The notes: generated by a model not told the origin, from the sequence alone. Positions 1 to 6,642 are shown, counted from the first letter of the stretch. The stretch is 8,576 nt of DNA from Bacteroidales bacterium (GCA_030156305.1 JASGMZ010000123.1:1-8576), one strand, 5' to 3'. Numbers and translations are program-made.

Positions 1-8
1 ACGCTCGC

Positions 9-52
9 ATTGGCAACCAGTCATTTACGTCAGTAAACTCCTGGCTGCCAAT
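9..52. repeat. GC-rich imperfect palindrome, possible edge of a dispersed repeat
   Basis: Positions 9-20 pair with 41-52 (12 bp with one A/C mismatch at 16/45). An inner 5-bp stem, 24-28 with 33-37, closes a GTCA tetraloop after a 3x3 internal loop. In a minus-strand RNA the mismatch becomes a G-U wobble, so the hairpin would be complete in a transcript reading out of the kinase gene that ends at 121. No U-tract follows in either direction, so it is a poor intrinsic terminator. The first 60 bases are about 52% G+C, clearly above the rest of the window. That suggests a separate origin, such as a REP-like or other dispersed element continuing off the left edge. No second copy occurs in this window, so repeat status is inferred. 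Confidence 0.45.
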
Positions 53-120
53 TCTTCGCAAGCCTTGTTCTTGACGTTTTTTATTACGCCACTAAAAAAT
101 CTGGTGTTTTCTAAGATGCA

Positions 121-2229
121 CTAATTATTAGTTGGGTCATAAAGAGGAAGGGTAAACGTAATAGTTGTTCCTTGATTTATTTTACTGTCGATAAAAATAT
201 CGCCTCGATTTATTTTAACAAATTCTTTGCAGAAAAATAATCCCAATCCTTTTCCTGTTTCTCCTTTAGTCCCATTTCCGTTACCATGGGCTATCTCAAA
301 TACTTCTTCTTTATATTTTTCTTCAATGCCAACACCCGTATCTTCTACACTAATTTCTGCCACATCAGATTTTACCGATAGCTCAACCTTAACGGTTCCT
401 CCTTCGGGAGTAAACTTTATGGCATTATTTAAAAGATTTCTTAATACGGTATGAATCATATTTTTATCCGCAAAAACAAATATATCCTCTTTCACTTCAT
501 TTACTAATTTAATATTTTTTAATTCAGCAGCTGATTGATATATAGTTAGGGCTTCAACAACCAAATCTTTTATATTAATCATTTGAGGTTTATATGGGAA
601 TCTACCCTGCTGGCTTAATGCCCAGTTTAAAAGATTATCGATTAAAGTTAATAGGTTGGTTACAGAAAGTTCCAGGTTATTGGATAATTTTTTTAACGAA
701 TCATAATCCTGCTCTTCAATCCATATCGGTATCAATTGAGCAATACTATCGATAGAAATTAGCGGGCTACGCAAATCGTGGGCAATAATTTGAAAAAGCT
801 TGTCTTTTGTCTTGTTCGCTTCGAGAAGTTCATTATTCTGCTTTGCAATTTCAACTCGTTGACTACTAATTTTTTTATTCTGAGAAGCCAATATTTGATT
901 TATTTTTTTTCTTTTTTTACTATCATTCCAAAAATATATAATTAATCCCAGGGCTAAAATAATGGCAATAATTAACACAGTCCGCTGAAATTTTGCCTGT
1001 TTATTCTCTATTTCATTTTTTGCAAGTAGTGTTTGCTGTAAATCTTTTTCATTTTTTAGTAATGCTATCTCCTTTTCCCGTCGTTTCGCTTCATATTTCT
1101 TTTCCAGTTCAATTATTTGCGCTTTTCGGTTCAGGCTAAAAATACTGTCCTCGTAATACACATAATCCTTTAAATATTGCAATGCTTTTTCAGCATTACC
1201 TATTCGCTCATATACCTCAAAAAGGTTTCTGGATAAGCGATGCTGTTTCCTGATATCTTTTACTTCCTTAGCAAGGGCATAGCTTTCTTCGAGGTATTTA
1301 ATCCCTTTTTTATAATTTCCTTCTTTAATATATGTATTTCCCAAACATTGAATGGAATATACTATAAGTTCTTTATTCCCCACCTGCTTACCTAATTCAA
1401 TGGCCTTTAAAGCATATTTTTTGGCATTATCAAATCGTTCAAGTTGTTCGCTGTTAGCTGCTAAATTATGATACAACAAAAAACGATCGTAATTATTAGA
1501 CTCCTCTTGTAAATGATATAAAGCCTTTAAATAATATTCATTAGAAATTTTAAAATTTTCAGTGGGAGAACCACTGAAAGCAAACTGCTGATAAACATTC
1601 CCAATATTCATATATGCATAATGCATATATGATGTTATGCCTGATTTTTCTCGTAATTCAAGACTTTTTTGATAATATCTCAAGGCTTCCTCAAAATTCC
1701 CCAAATCATAATACAGAATTCCTAAATTATTATATATAAAAATTATTTTTAACGTATCGTTAATACTTTTAAAGATTTCTAACGCATTTAAAAAACAATC
1801 TACTGACTTATCAAAACTTCCGAAGCGTTTATAAACATTTCCTAATCGGTTAAGGTTAATCGCACGCTCATAATCCATTGACAGGCTATCGAAAATGGAA
1901 AGTGATTTATTGTAATAAAAAAGGGCTGAATCGTATTCAGACTGGGATTTATAAACAATACCTAACTGACTTAATGCCGAAGCATATCCTTTGGTATAAT
2001 TAATATCCTGAGCTATTCTGAGTGCCTGTTTAACAATAACATATGCTGAGTCGGTGCTGTATTTATACATTTTATAGGATAAATCGGTAAGCCGGTCTAC
2101 TTTAACCGAATCATCGGGCAAATGATAAATAACCTTTTTTAGACTATCCAGATTAGAACTATAGGATTTCGTTCCGGGAAAAAATCCCGAAACAATCTGA
2201 ATAATCAATAACAGGAACCATTTTTTCAT
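121..2229 (-). CDS. TPR-containing transmembrane sensor histidine kinase (orphan)
   Basis: Membrane histidine kinase of about 702 residues that would autophosphorylate on His and pass phosphate to an unidentified regulator. Seen in order: a signal-peptide-like N-terminus (about 1-23); some seven TPR repeats (about 80-355; typical pieces are LGNVYKRFGSFDKSV and LGILYYDLGNFEEAL); a charged coiled coil (about 368-415); one membrane helix (about 417-434); a second coiled coil; HisKA with the H-box IIAHDLRSP (His484); and HATPase_c with the N-box NLLNNAIKF (Asn602), G1 box EDTGVGI (Asp630) and G2 box GKGLGL. This architecture places the TPR array in the periplasm and the kinase in the cytoplasm. 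There is no receiver domain and no adjacent response regulator. The frame is open to a TTG at 2238, but the ATG at 2229 is preferred because it directly precedes the KKWFLLLIIQ signal peptide. The gene starts 14 nt after the preceding stop, so it is probably cotranscribed with the small protein upstream. It ends in TAG. Confidence 0.9.
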   Translation of the reverse strand: MKKWFLLLIIQIVSGFFPGTKSYSSNLDSLKKVIYHLPDDSVKVDRLTDLSYKMYKYSTDSAYVIVKQALRIAQDINYTKGYASALSQLGIVYKSQSEYDSALFYYNKSLSIFDSLSMDYERAINLNRLGNVYKRFGSFDKSVDCFLNALEIFKSINDTLKIIFIYNNLGILYYDLGNFEEALRYYQKSLELREKSGITSYMHYAYMNIGNVYQQFAFSGSPTENFKISNEYYLKALYHLQEESNNYDRFLLYHNLAANSEQLERFDNAKKYALKAIELGKQVGNKELIVYSIQCLGNTYIKEGNYKKGIKYLEESYALAKEVKDIRKQHRLSRNLFEVYERIGNAEKALQYLKDYVYYEDSIFSLNRKAQIIELEKKYEAKRREKEIALLKNEKDLQQTLLAKNEIENKQAKFQRTVLIIAIILALGLIIYFWNDSKKRKKINQILASQNKKISSQRVEIAKQNNELLEANKTKDKLFQIIAHDLRSPLISIDSIAQLIPIWIEEQDYDSLKKLSNNLELSVTNLLTLIDNLLNWALSQQGRFPYKPQMINIKDLVVEALTIYQSAAELKNIKLVNEVKEDIFVFADKNMIHTVLRNLLNNAIKFTPEGGTVKVELSVKSDVAEISVEDTGVGIEEKYKEEVFEIAHGNGNGTKGETGKGLGLFFCKEFVKINRGDIFIDSKINQGTTITFTLPLYDPTNN

Positions 2230-2243
2230 TTCAAACAAATGAA

Positions 2244-2585
2244 TTATTCTGTTTCTCCGTTCTCTATTCCTGTCTGGCCCTCTCCGTCAGAATCTCCTTT
2301 TTTCAATATATTATCGTAATTTTTAACGATAATTTTAATTTTTTCCAGTTCTTCAATTTTTTCAGGAGTTAATTCAATGGTAAACTCCTCCATTTTCTCT
2401 GGCTCTATATCTATCAAATCTTTCTTTTCGCACAGCTTGATTCTCACTTCCCAGTAATCACCGGTAAATTTTTGTTCTATAGCTTCTTTATAACAAACAC
2501 CGGGCATTTTAACCAAAACTTCCAGTCGGTAATTGGCCGTTCCTTTAGGATAAAACAAGTTGAAATAAGGATAATAAAGTTTCAT
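2244..2585 (-). CDS. Unrecognised 113-residue protein upstream of the TPR kinase
   Basis: I do not recognise this family. The protein is small and predicted cytosolic, with no signal peptide or membrane segment. Residues 1-55 are rich in aromatic residues and alternate in a beta-strand-like way (for example YRLEVLVKMPG and YWEVRIKLCEKK). Residues about 73-90 form a charged helix (TPEKIEELEKIKIIV). The last 20 residues are acidic and Gly-rich, probably disordered. It has two cysteines (31 and 52) and no metal-binding motif. It begins with ATG at 2585, about 100 bp after the methyltransferase gene and behind a candidate promoter. It ends 14 nt before the TPR histidine kinase, so the two probably share a transcript. 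A role linked to that kinase is possible but rests only on position. Confidence 0.75.
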   Translation of the reverse strand: MKLYYPYFNLFYPKGTANYRLEVLVKMPGVCYKEAIEQKFTGDYWEVRIKLCEKKDLIDIEPEKMEEFTIELTPEKIEELEKIKIIVKNYDNILKKGDSDGEGQTGIENGETE

Positions 2586-2619
2586 GGCAGAGATTATTTT
2601 GTAAAACTAAATCATGGTT

Positions 2620-2649
2620 TAAAGTTAACATAAAATTTCTTTCATACAA
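2620..2649 (-). promoter_or_regulatory. Candidate Bacteroidota-type promoter for the 113-aa protein / TPR kinase pair
   Basis: On the minus strand a TTG (2647-2649) is followed after 19 nt by TAACTTTA (2620-2627). This is one base short of the phylum's -7 consensus TAnnTTTG, with -33 spacing inside the usual range. It lies about 35 nt upstream of the ATG at 2585 and downstream of the methyltransferase stop at 2684, which is where a new transcription unit would be expected. The DNA is AT-rich, so a chance match is possible. Confidence 0.4.
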
Positions 2650-2683
2650 TTCACACAGATCAAACTTTGTTAACATTTTATTA

Positions 2684-3202
2684 TCAGTAAATTATCTGTC
2701 TCTGCCATTCAAAAAGAGCTACGGCCAAAGCATGAGAAACATTTAACGAAGTATTATTCCCCATAAGAGGAATATGAACGATTTTGTGGCATTTATCAAG
2801 AATATCTGGATCAATCCCTGATTTCTCACTTCCAACCAATAAAACAATTTTTTGGGGCAACCGGGTTTGAAAAATATTTTCGGAATCACTGGCAGTTTCC
2901 ACAGCAACCCACTGATAGCTTAGAGGAATTGCTGTTTCAAGTGTTTCCTTCTTACAAAACTGAAAGTTTACAGACTCAAAACTCGACGAAGCCGTTTTTT
3001 TAACCTTCGACATACGGACAGGCTCTCCCTGAGAAATAAAAATGACCTGTTTACACCCCGCATTATCCGCCAGGCGGATAATATTTCCCATATTCTCGGG
3101 AGTTTTTATATGACAACCAACAATAATCGGTGGAGAGATGGATGCAGGATAGCGGATATTGCGAAATAATACTGCAGAGTGAATGTATCTTTTTCCCATC
3201 AT
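2684..3202 (-). CDS. SpoU/TrmH-family RNA 2'-O-methyltransferase
   Basis: SAM-dependent ribose 2'-O-methyltransferase of the SPOUT (SpoU/TrmH) superfamily, acting on tRNA or rRNA in the cytoplasm. All three SpoU motifs are visible in the 172-residue product: motif 1 ENMGNIIRLADNAG (about 36-49, with the catalytic-type Arg43), motif 2 LLVGSEKSGI (Glu126, Gly129), and motif 3 IPLMGNNTSLNVSHAL (about 144-159), which forms part of the knotted SAM site. It is short and lacks the N-terminal substrate-binding domain of RlmB-type enzymes, so the target nucleotide cannot be named. The ATG at 3202 overlaps the stop of the cyclo-ligase gene in TGATG, which favours coupled translation; a second ATG follows directly. 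An in-frame TTG one codon earlier is a less likely start. It is the last gene of the kinase/regulator/cyclo-ligase operon. Confidence 0.88.
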   Translation of the reverse strand: MMGKRYIHSAVLFRNIRYPASISPPIIVGCHIKTPENMGNIIRLADNAGCKQVIFISQGEPVRMSKVKKTASSSFESVNFQFCKKETLETAIPLSYQWVAVETASDSENIFQTRLPQKIVLLVGSEKSGIDPDILDKCHKIVHIPLMGNNTSLNVSHALAVALFEWQRQIIY

Positions 3203-3741
3203 CAATCCGTAATTATCCGATCCATCTTTATGTCATACTGGCCTGCAGGAATGCTCTCCAGCATCTGAAAATCAAAGCATACTCCAACCTTTAGCGCATT
3301 GGTTTTGCTTAACAATTTATCATAATAGGCTTTTCCTCGTCCAAGGCGATTATTCTGCCGGTCGAAAGCTACTCCCGGGACAATAACTAAATCTATTGTA
3401 TCAAGTTCTTTTTTATATAATTCTTTGGGTTCTTTAATGCCAAAAGCAGCTCCCTCCGTCATATCATCCAGGCCTCTAAATACCCGGAGTTCTAACTCAT
3501 CTCCTTTTACCGATGGTAAAATAATTGTTTTGGTTTGAAACCACTTTAAAACAAAATCATGGGTATAAACTTCATCATCCATCGACCAATAAGCCATTAG
3601 GGTATCGGACTGTTGAAATTCAGCCCATTGCTCAACCTGCCCGAAAATTATTTTTGATTTCGCTTTTTTCTCATCAAGGGTATACTCTTTTTTTAATTGT
3701 TTGATATACTTCCTGATTTCTTTTTTTTGCTGATTAATCAT
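3202..3741 (-). CDS. 5-formyltetrahydrofolate cyclo-ligase
   Basis: Converts 5-formyl-THF to 5,10-methenyl-THF with ATP hydrolysis, returning stored folate to one-carbon metabolism (EC 6.3.3.2). The 179-residue length is normal for the family. Family signatures are present: the basic N-terminal KKEIRKYIKQLKKEY (ATP/substrate-binding region), GIKEP (about 101-105), PGVAFD (about 122-127), and RLGRGKAYYD (about 132-141), where Ala replaces the more common Gly of GKGYYD. The C-terminal DIKMDRIIT matches the usual hD-x-x-vDxIiT ending. ATG at 3741 lies 11 nt after the response-regulator stop; the in-frame TTG one codon earlier is probably not used. Its stop overlaps the start of the methyltransferase gene by one base. 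It is cytosolic and is likely transcribed with the two-component genes, so its expression may follow that system. Confidence 0.92.
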   Translation of the reverse strand: MINQQKKEIRKYIKQLKKEYTLDEKKAKSKIIFGQVEQWAEFQQSDTLMAYWSMDDEVYTHDFVLKWFQTKTIILPSVKGDELELRVFRGLDDMTEGAAFGIKEPKELYKKELDTIDLVIVPGVAFDRQNNRLGRGKAYYDKLLSKTNALKVGVCFDFQMLESIPAGQYDIKMDRIITD

Positions 3742-3752
3742 CAATGAAAAAA

Positions 3753-4445
3753 TTATACAATTAACTTATACCCTTTGCCATGAATATTAAGAATTTGAAT
3801 AGATGGGTCGTCTTTTAAATATTTTCTAAGCTTGGTAATATAAACATCCATGCTGCGTGCATTAAAATAACTATCTTCCTGCCAAATGGTTTTTAGGGCA
3901 AAATTACGCTCTAACACATTATTCATATTGTTACAAAGTAATTTAAGCAACTCCGATTCTTTTGTGGTTAATTTTTGTGTTTTTTCTCCATATTGAAGGA
4001 TTTGTTTTTGCGAATCGAAAACATATTTGCCAATAGAATATTTTTCATTTTGCCCGGAAACATTGTTAGGCTTTGTACGCCTTAAAATAGCTTTAATTCT
4101 AAAAAGCAGCTCTTCCATACTAAAAGGTTTGGTCATATAATCATCAGCTCCTAGAGAAAATCCTTCAATAACATCTTCCTTCAGGGATTTTGCCGTTAAA
4201 AAAATAAACGGAATGTCCGAATTAATTTTTCTTATCTCTCTGGCCAATGTAAAACCGTCCATTTTAGGCATCATAATATCTAAAATACATAAATTATAAC
4301 CATGCTTTTTAAACCCTTCAAGAGCCAATACACCATTAATATAAAGATCGGTCTTAAATCCTTTAGCAATTAGATATTCTTTTAATAAAGCGCCAAGATT
4401 CTCGTCATCTTCGGCTAATAAAATTTTAACATTGTTATCATCCAT
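3753..4445 (-). CDS. rprY: OmpR/PhoB-family response regulator, RprY type
   Basis: DNA-binding response regulator of 230 residues. The receiver domain (about 6-120) has the acidic pocket (Glu12, Asp13, Asp14), phospho-acceptor Asp56 in CILDIMMP, Thr84 and Lys106 (TKPFS). After a short linker, the winged-helix domain (about 135-230) carries the recognition-helix segment SMDVYITKLRKYL and the wing HGKGYKLIV. The N-terminal half (AEDDENLGALLKEYL, then IFLTAK, then GADDYMTKPFSMEELLFRI) closely resembles RprY of Bacteroides as I recall it. RprY is implicated in stress and envelope-related control in Bacteroidales, but its regulon here is unknown. The ATG overlaps the end of the kinase gene by 8 nt (ATGGATGA), which marks the two as a cognate, translationally coupled pair. 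Phosphorylated dimers of this family bind direct repeats of about 10-11 bp, and such repeats lie upstream of the kinase at 6064-6104. Confidence 0.93.
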   Translation of the reverse strand: MDDNNVKILLAEDDENLGALLKEYLIAKGFKTDLYINGVLALEGFKKHGYNLCILDIMMPKMDGFTLAREIRKINSDIPFIFLTAKSLKEDVIEGFSLGADDYMTKPFSMEELLFRIKAILRRTKPNNVSGQNEKYSIGKYVFDSQKQILQYGEKTQKLTTKESELLKLLCNNMNNVLERNFALKTIWQEDSYFNARSMDVYITKLRKYLKDDPSIQILNIHGKGYKLIV

Positions 4446-6024
4446 TGTTTATATGATTATTTGGAATAAATATTTTAAACTTTGTCCCTTTTTTCAATTC
4501 AGATTCCAGTTCAATGGAACCACCATGTTCTTCTACAATTTTTTTCACATAACTCAATCCTAGCCCAAATCCTTTTACATCATGCACATTTCCTGTTGAA
4601 ACCCTATAAAACTGATCAAAAACTTTTTTCTGATCTTGTTTCCTTATTCCAATTCCATTATCTGCAATAAAAATATTGATTCCTTCTTTATTATTCGTAG
4701 TTGAAATCGTAATTTCAGGAGTACCATCACTATATTTTACTGCATTATCGAGCAAGTTAAAAATAATATTTGTAAAGTGTACTTCATCGACCCAAAAAAT
4801 AGAATTATTCGCTTTTAGATTTTGAATAATTTGCCCATTGCGGTTTTTTACCTGAATCTCAAAGTTGTTTACTACATTTTCAATAATATGATGCAAATTC
4901 AGTTCTTTGCGTTTAAGTTTGATTTGTCCCTGATCAAATAATGCTGTTTTAAGCACTTTTTCAACCTGATAACTCAAGCGTTTACTTTCATCATCGATTA
5001 TTCCAGAAATATAATCCATATTTTTTGTTTCTATCGGGATGCTTTTATCTTTTAACATTTGTGAAGCAAGCGAAATGGTAGATATCGGAGTTTTTAATTC
5101 ATGGGTCATATTATTCACAAAATCATTCTTAATTTGAGATAGTCTTTTTTGTTTAAACATAATATGTATTGACAATGAAAAACCTAAAATAATGATCAGG
5201 GTAAGAAAAATAGAAGAGAAAGCCATAAATCCAGTAGATTTAAAAATAAAAGTTCTTTCGTCAGGGAAATAGATGCTGAGAAAATTATTTTTTGCAAATA
5301 CATCGTTTGGAAAAAGGCGGCTGGAAAATTTTTCCACCTCTGCATTAACATCATATTGATCCGATTGGTACACTATTTCATCATTATTACGAGTAACAGC
5401 ATATTCAACATTTATATCAATACCAAGATCATTAAAAGTTGTATAAATAATCTCTTCAACAGTTTTTTTATCAATGCGATCTTTTAAATCAACATCAATC
5501 TGGATTAATTTATTTACAATATTTTCAACAAAAACAGTCCTGTTCTTTAATTTTTCAGTAAAATCTGAGGTTATTTGCAGCTTTCCTATCGATTGCTTTT
5601 TTTTAAAATCACCAATTTGCATGTTGGAAATATTACTAAACTGCATATTTTGTGAACTTAAGGCCTGGAGTTGTTTGTTAATACTTAACGAGTCGGTATT
5701 TCGAAAAATAAAAACTTCTTTCTCTTTATCGGTTGTTGACAAACTAAACGCTCGTTGATTGATTTCATTTAACCGATAGTTTACCGATGGGCTGCCCGAT
5801 ATAGAGATATCCTGATAAGGTTCAATTTCGTTTATAACTTTATAAACCATCTCGCGGTTTTCGATCTCTTTAACAATATTATCCAGCCCATTACTTGCCA
5901 GTTGTTTAAATTGCTCATGCTTAATTTCAATAGCATTTTTGATCCAGTAAACCTGAACAAATATTAAACCTATAAGGGTAATTGATAATACTACTGTAAT
6001 AATCCAAAGGGTTCTTTTTTGCAT
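4438..6024 (-). CDS. rprX: Membrane sensor histidine kinase, RprX type
   Basis: Inner-membrane sensor kinase of 528 residues, the cognate of the overlapping RprY-type regulator. Membrane helix 1 is about 7-29 and helix 2 about 265-290. They enclose a periplasmic sensor region of about 235 residues with no motif I recognise. HisKA follows with the H-box NNMTHELKTPIS (His308). The HATPase_c domain has the N-box NLLDNAVKY (Asn427), the G1 box DNGIGI (455-460), the F-box FDQFYR and the G2 box GFGLGL (485-490). All catalytic boxes are intact. The length fits RprX-type kinases. ATG at 6024 is the only good start: it directly precedes the first membrane helix, and the next Met is at residue 59. A consensus -7 box ends only 7 nt upstream of this ATG, and TTAACA-type direct repeats lie just beyond it, suggesting autoregulation. 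The signal sensed is unknown. Confidence 0.92.
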   Translation of the reverse strand: MQKRTLWIITVVLSITLIGLIFVQVYWIKNAIEIKHEQFKQLASNGLDNIVKEIENREMVYKVINEIEPYQDISISGSPSVNYRLNEINQRAFSLSTTDKEKEVFIFRNTDSLSINKQLQALSSQNMQFSNISNMQIGDFKKKQSIGKLQITSDFTEKLKNRTVFVENIVNKLIQIDVDLKDRIDKKTVEEIIYTTFNDLGIDINVEYAVTRNNDEIVYQSDQYDVNAEVEKFSSRLFPNDVFAKNNFLSIYFPDERTFIFKSTGFMAFSSIFLTLIIILGFSLSIHIMFKQKRLSQIKNDFVNNMTHELKTPISTISLASQMLKDKSIPIETKNMDYISGIIDDESKRLSYQVEKVLKTALFDQGQIKLKRKELNLHHIIENVVNNFEIQVKNRNGQIIQNLKANNSIFWVDEVHFTNIIFNLLDNAVKYSDGTPEITISTTNNKEGINIFIADNGIGIRKQDQKKVFDQFYRVSTGNVHDVKGFGLGLSYVKKIVEEHGGSIELESELKKGTKFKIFIPNNHINNG

Positions 6025-6031
6025 AACAATG

Positions 6032-6039
6032 CAAATATA
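6032..6039 (-). promoter_or_regulatory. Consensus -7 box for rprXY, very close to the start codon
   Basis: TATATTTG on the minus strand matches the Bacteroidota -7 consensus TAnnTTTG exactly. No good -33 TTG is seen 17-23 nt upstream (the bases there read TTCATTT), which is typical of activator-dependent promoters. If the box is used, transcription starts within a few bases of the ATG at 6024, giving an almost leaderless mRNA. Confidence 0.45.
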
Positions 6040-6063
6040 AGTGCTTGAAGTATTAGAAATGAA

Positions 6064-6104
6064 TTATTTAACATTATTTAACATAGGTTTAAACAACTTA
6101 ACTA
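6064..6104. promoter_or_regulatory. Phased TTAACA direct repeats, candidate response-regulator operator
   Basis: TTATTTAACA occurs twice with no gap (6064-6073 and 6074-6083), and the next base T is also shared. Two weaker copies continue in phase: TTTAAAC (6088-6094) and TTAAC (6098-6102). The half-site centres are 9-11 bp apart, one per helical turn on the same DNA face. OmpR/PhoB-family dimers bind exactly such tandem repeats, and TTAACA repeats with short spacers resemble the PhoP box of Bacillus. The array abuts the poor -33 region of the rprX promoter and also covers the -33 region of a rightward -7 box, so one operator could serve both. Binding by RprY is inferred. Confidence 0.5.
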
Positions 6105-6114
6105 ATGTTTGCCC

Positions 6115-6122
6115 TACTTTTG
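6115..6122 (+). promoter_or_regulatory. Rightward consensus -7 box, candidate small-RNA promoter
   Basis: TACTTTTG on the plus strand matches TAnnTTTG exactly. There is no TTG at the normal -33 distance; the nearest resemblance is TTTA at 6088-6091. Like the rprX promoter it would need an activator, and the TTAAC array sits directly upstream. The predicted transcription start is about 6126-6128. No plus-strand gene follows, but a plus-strand terminator does. The 6-base fixed consensus can occur by chance in AT-rich DNA. Confidence 0.35.
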
Positions 6123-6126
6123 TTGT

Positions 6127-6215
6127 TGACAATAAGCAGTAAGAATGTAATAAATTGTCGTAGATTAAATTTTAGGGTTAGGAAAGAGAGAAATCATTCT
6201 CTCTTTTCTTTTTTT
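6127..6215 (+). ncRNA. Candidate small RNA divergent from rprXY
   Basis: Defined by a consensus -7 box at 6115-6122 and a strong plus-strand intrinsic terminator ending at 6215, giving a transcript of about 90 nt. Its 5' part could fold into a hairpin (GACAAT 6128-6133 with ATTGTC 6154-6159, 20-nt loop), followed by a single-stranded AU-rich stretch and the terminator stem. The only ATG inside is followed at once by TAA, so it has no coding potential of its own. The loop holds a 13-mer, CAATAAGCAGTAA, that also occurs at the rnc stop codon. The 3' U-tract overlaps the stop codon of the IPExxxVDY gene on the other strand. I cannot assign it to a known RNA family; existence is inferred from the signals alone. 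Confidence 0.35.
6181..6215 (+). terminator. Intrinsic terminator on the plus strand
   Basis: A 12-bp stem (6181-6192 with 6197-6208, including one G-U wobble) is capped by an ATCA loop and followed by seven T (6209-6215). Orientation is clear. The U-tract lies on the plus-strand 3' side, and the wobble would become a C/A mismatch in minus-strand RNA. The minus-strand 3' flank is CCTAACCC, not U-rich. All neighbouring genes run the other way, so this terminator serves no annotated gene. It may still give some termination for the IPExxxVDY gene, whose stop lies beside it. Confidence 0.7.
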
Positions 6216-6642
6216 AAAAGATAAACATATTAAATAACTTACTATTAAGGTTCTCAATAGAAAATGCAGTAATTACAATATTTATCTTTTTAATATTTTG
6301 GATAATATCGTTGATATTATTAAAATTATCTTCATTAGAAACCTTTAAAATATAATCGATATTCTTAAAATCAGGTAAAAGAAATCCTTTTTCAGATTTA
6401 TTGGAAATAAGATAATAACTTAATCCATAATCATCCGCAAAATGATACATCGAATAGTTTACTTCAACTTTAAGTTTTGGGTGATTAATTTTAAAATCAT
6501 CCGTTTTAACTAAATTCCAACCCAATAATTGATTTAATGCCCAACTTATTCTATAATCGTTTTCATGCGAAGCAATTCCGATCAAATAAAATTCGTTATC
6601 GTAATCAAACGGTAATTTATGTACTTTCCTTTTTAAGTTCAT
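6214..6642 (-). CDS. IPExxxVDY-family protein
   Basis: Small protein of 142 residues belonging to the IPExxxVDY family, which is named for a conserved motif and has no established biochemical function. The motif appears here as LPDFKNIDY (89-97), a conservative variant with Leu for Ile, Asp for Glu and Ile for Val. Other visible features are a polar N-terminus (MNLKRKVHKL), an aromatic-rich middle (YSMYHFADDYGLSYYLIS) and a C-terminal helix/strand region ending in FIF. There is no signal peptide or membrane helix. In many Bacteroidota this gene follows rnc, as it does here, 69 bp after the rnc stop. That supports the call and suggests cotranscription with fabF and rnc. The start is ATG at 6642, with no clear Shine-Dalgarno site. 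Its TAA overlaps the U-tract of the plus-strand terminator. Confidence 0.8.
   Translation of the reverse strand: MNLKRKVHKLPFDYDNEFYLIGIASHENDYRISWALNQLLGWNLVKTDDFKINHPKLKVEVNYSMYHFADDYGLSYYLISNKSEKGFLLPDFKNIDYILKVSNEDNFNNINDIIQNIKKINIVITAFSIENLNSKLFNMFIF

Noticed and set aside
9..52. The left-edge hairpin as a terminator for the TPR kinase gene
   Set aside because: There is no U-tract after the stem on the minus strand; the flank reads GCGAGCGT.
2230..2238. TTG start giving three extra N-terminal residues to the TPR kinase
   Set aside because: The ATG at 2229 gives a normal signal peptide and is the more common start codon.
6125..6150. Perfect TTGACA followed by an AT-rich stretch resembling an E. 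coli sigma-70 promoter
   Set aside because: Bacteroidota use a different promoter consensus, and no good TATAAT-like hexamer lies at the correct spacing.
6105..6224. Short plus-strand open frame starting with ATG at 6105
   Set aside because: It runs straight through the terminator stem and T-tract, has low-complexity Leu and Phe runs, and has no plausible ribosome-binding site.
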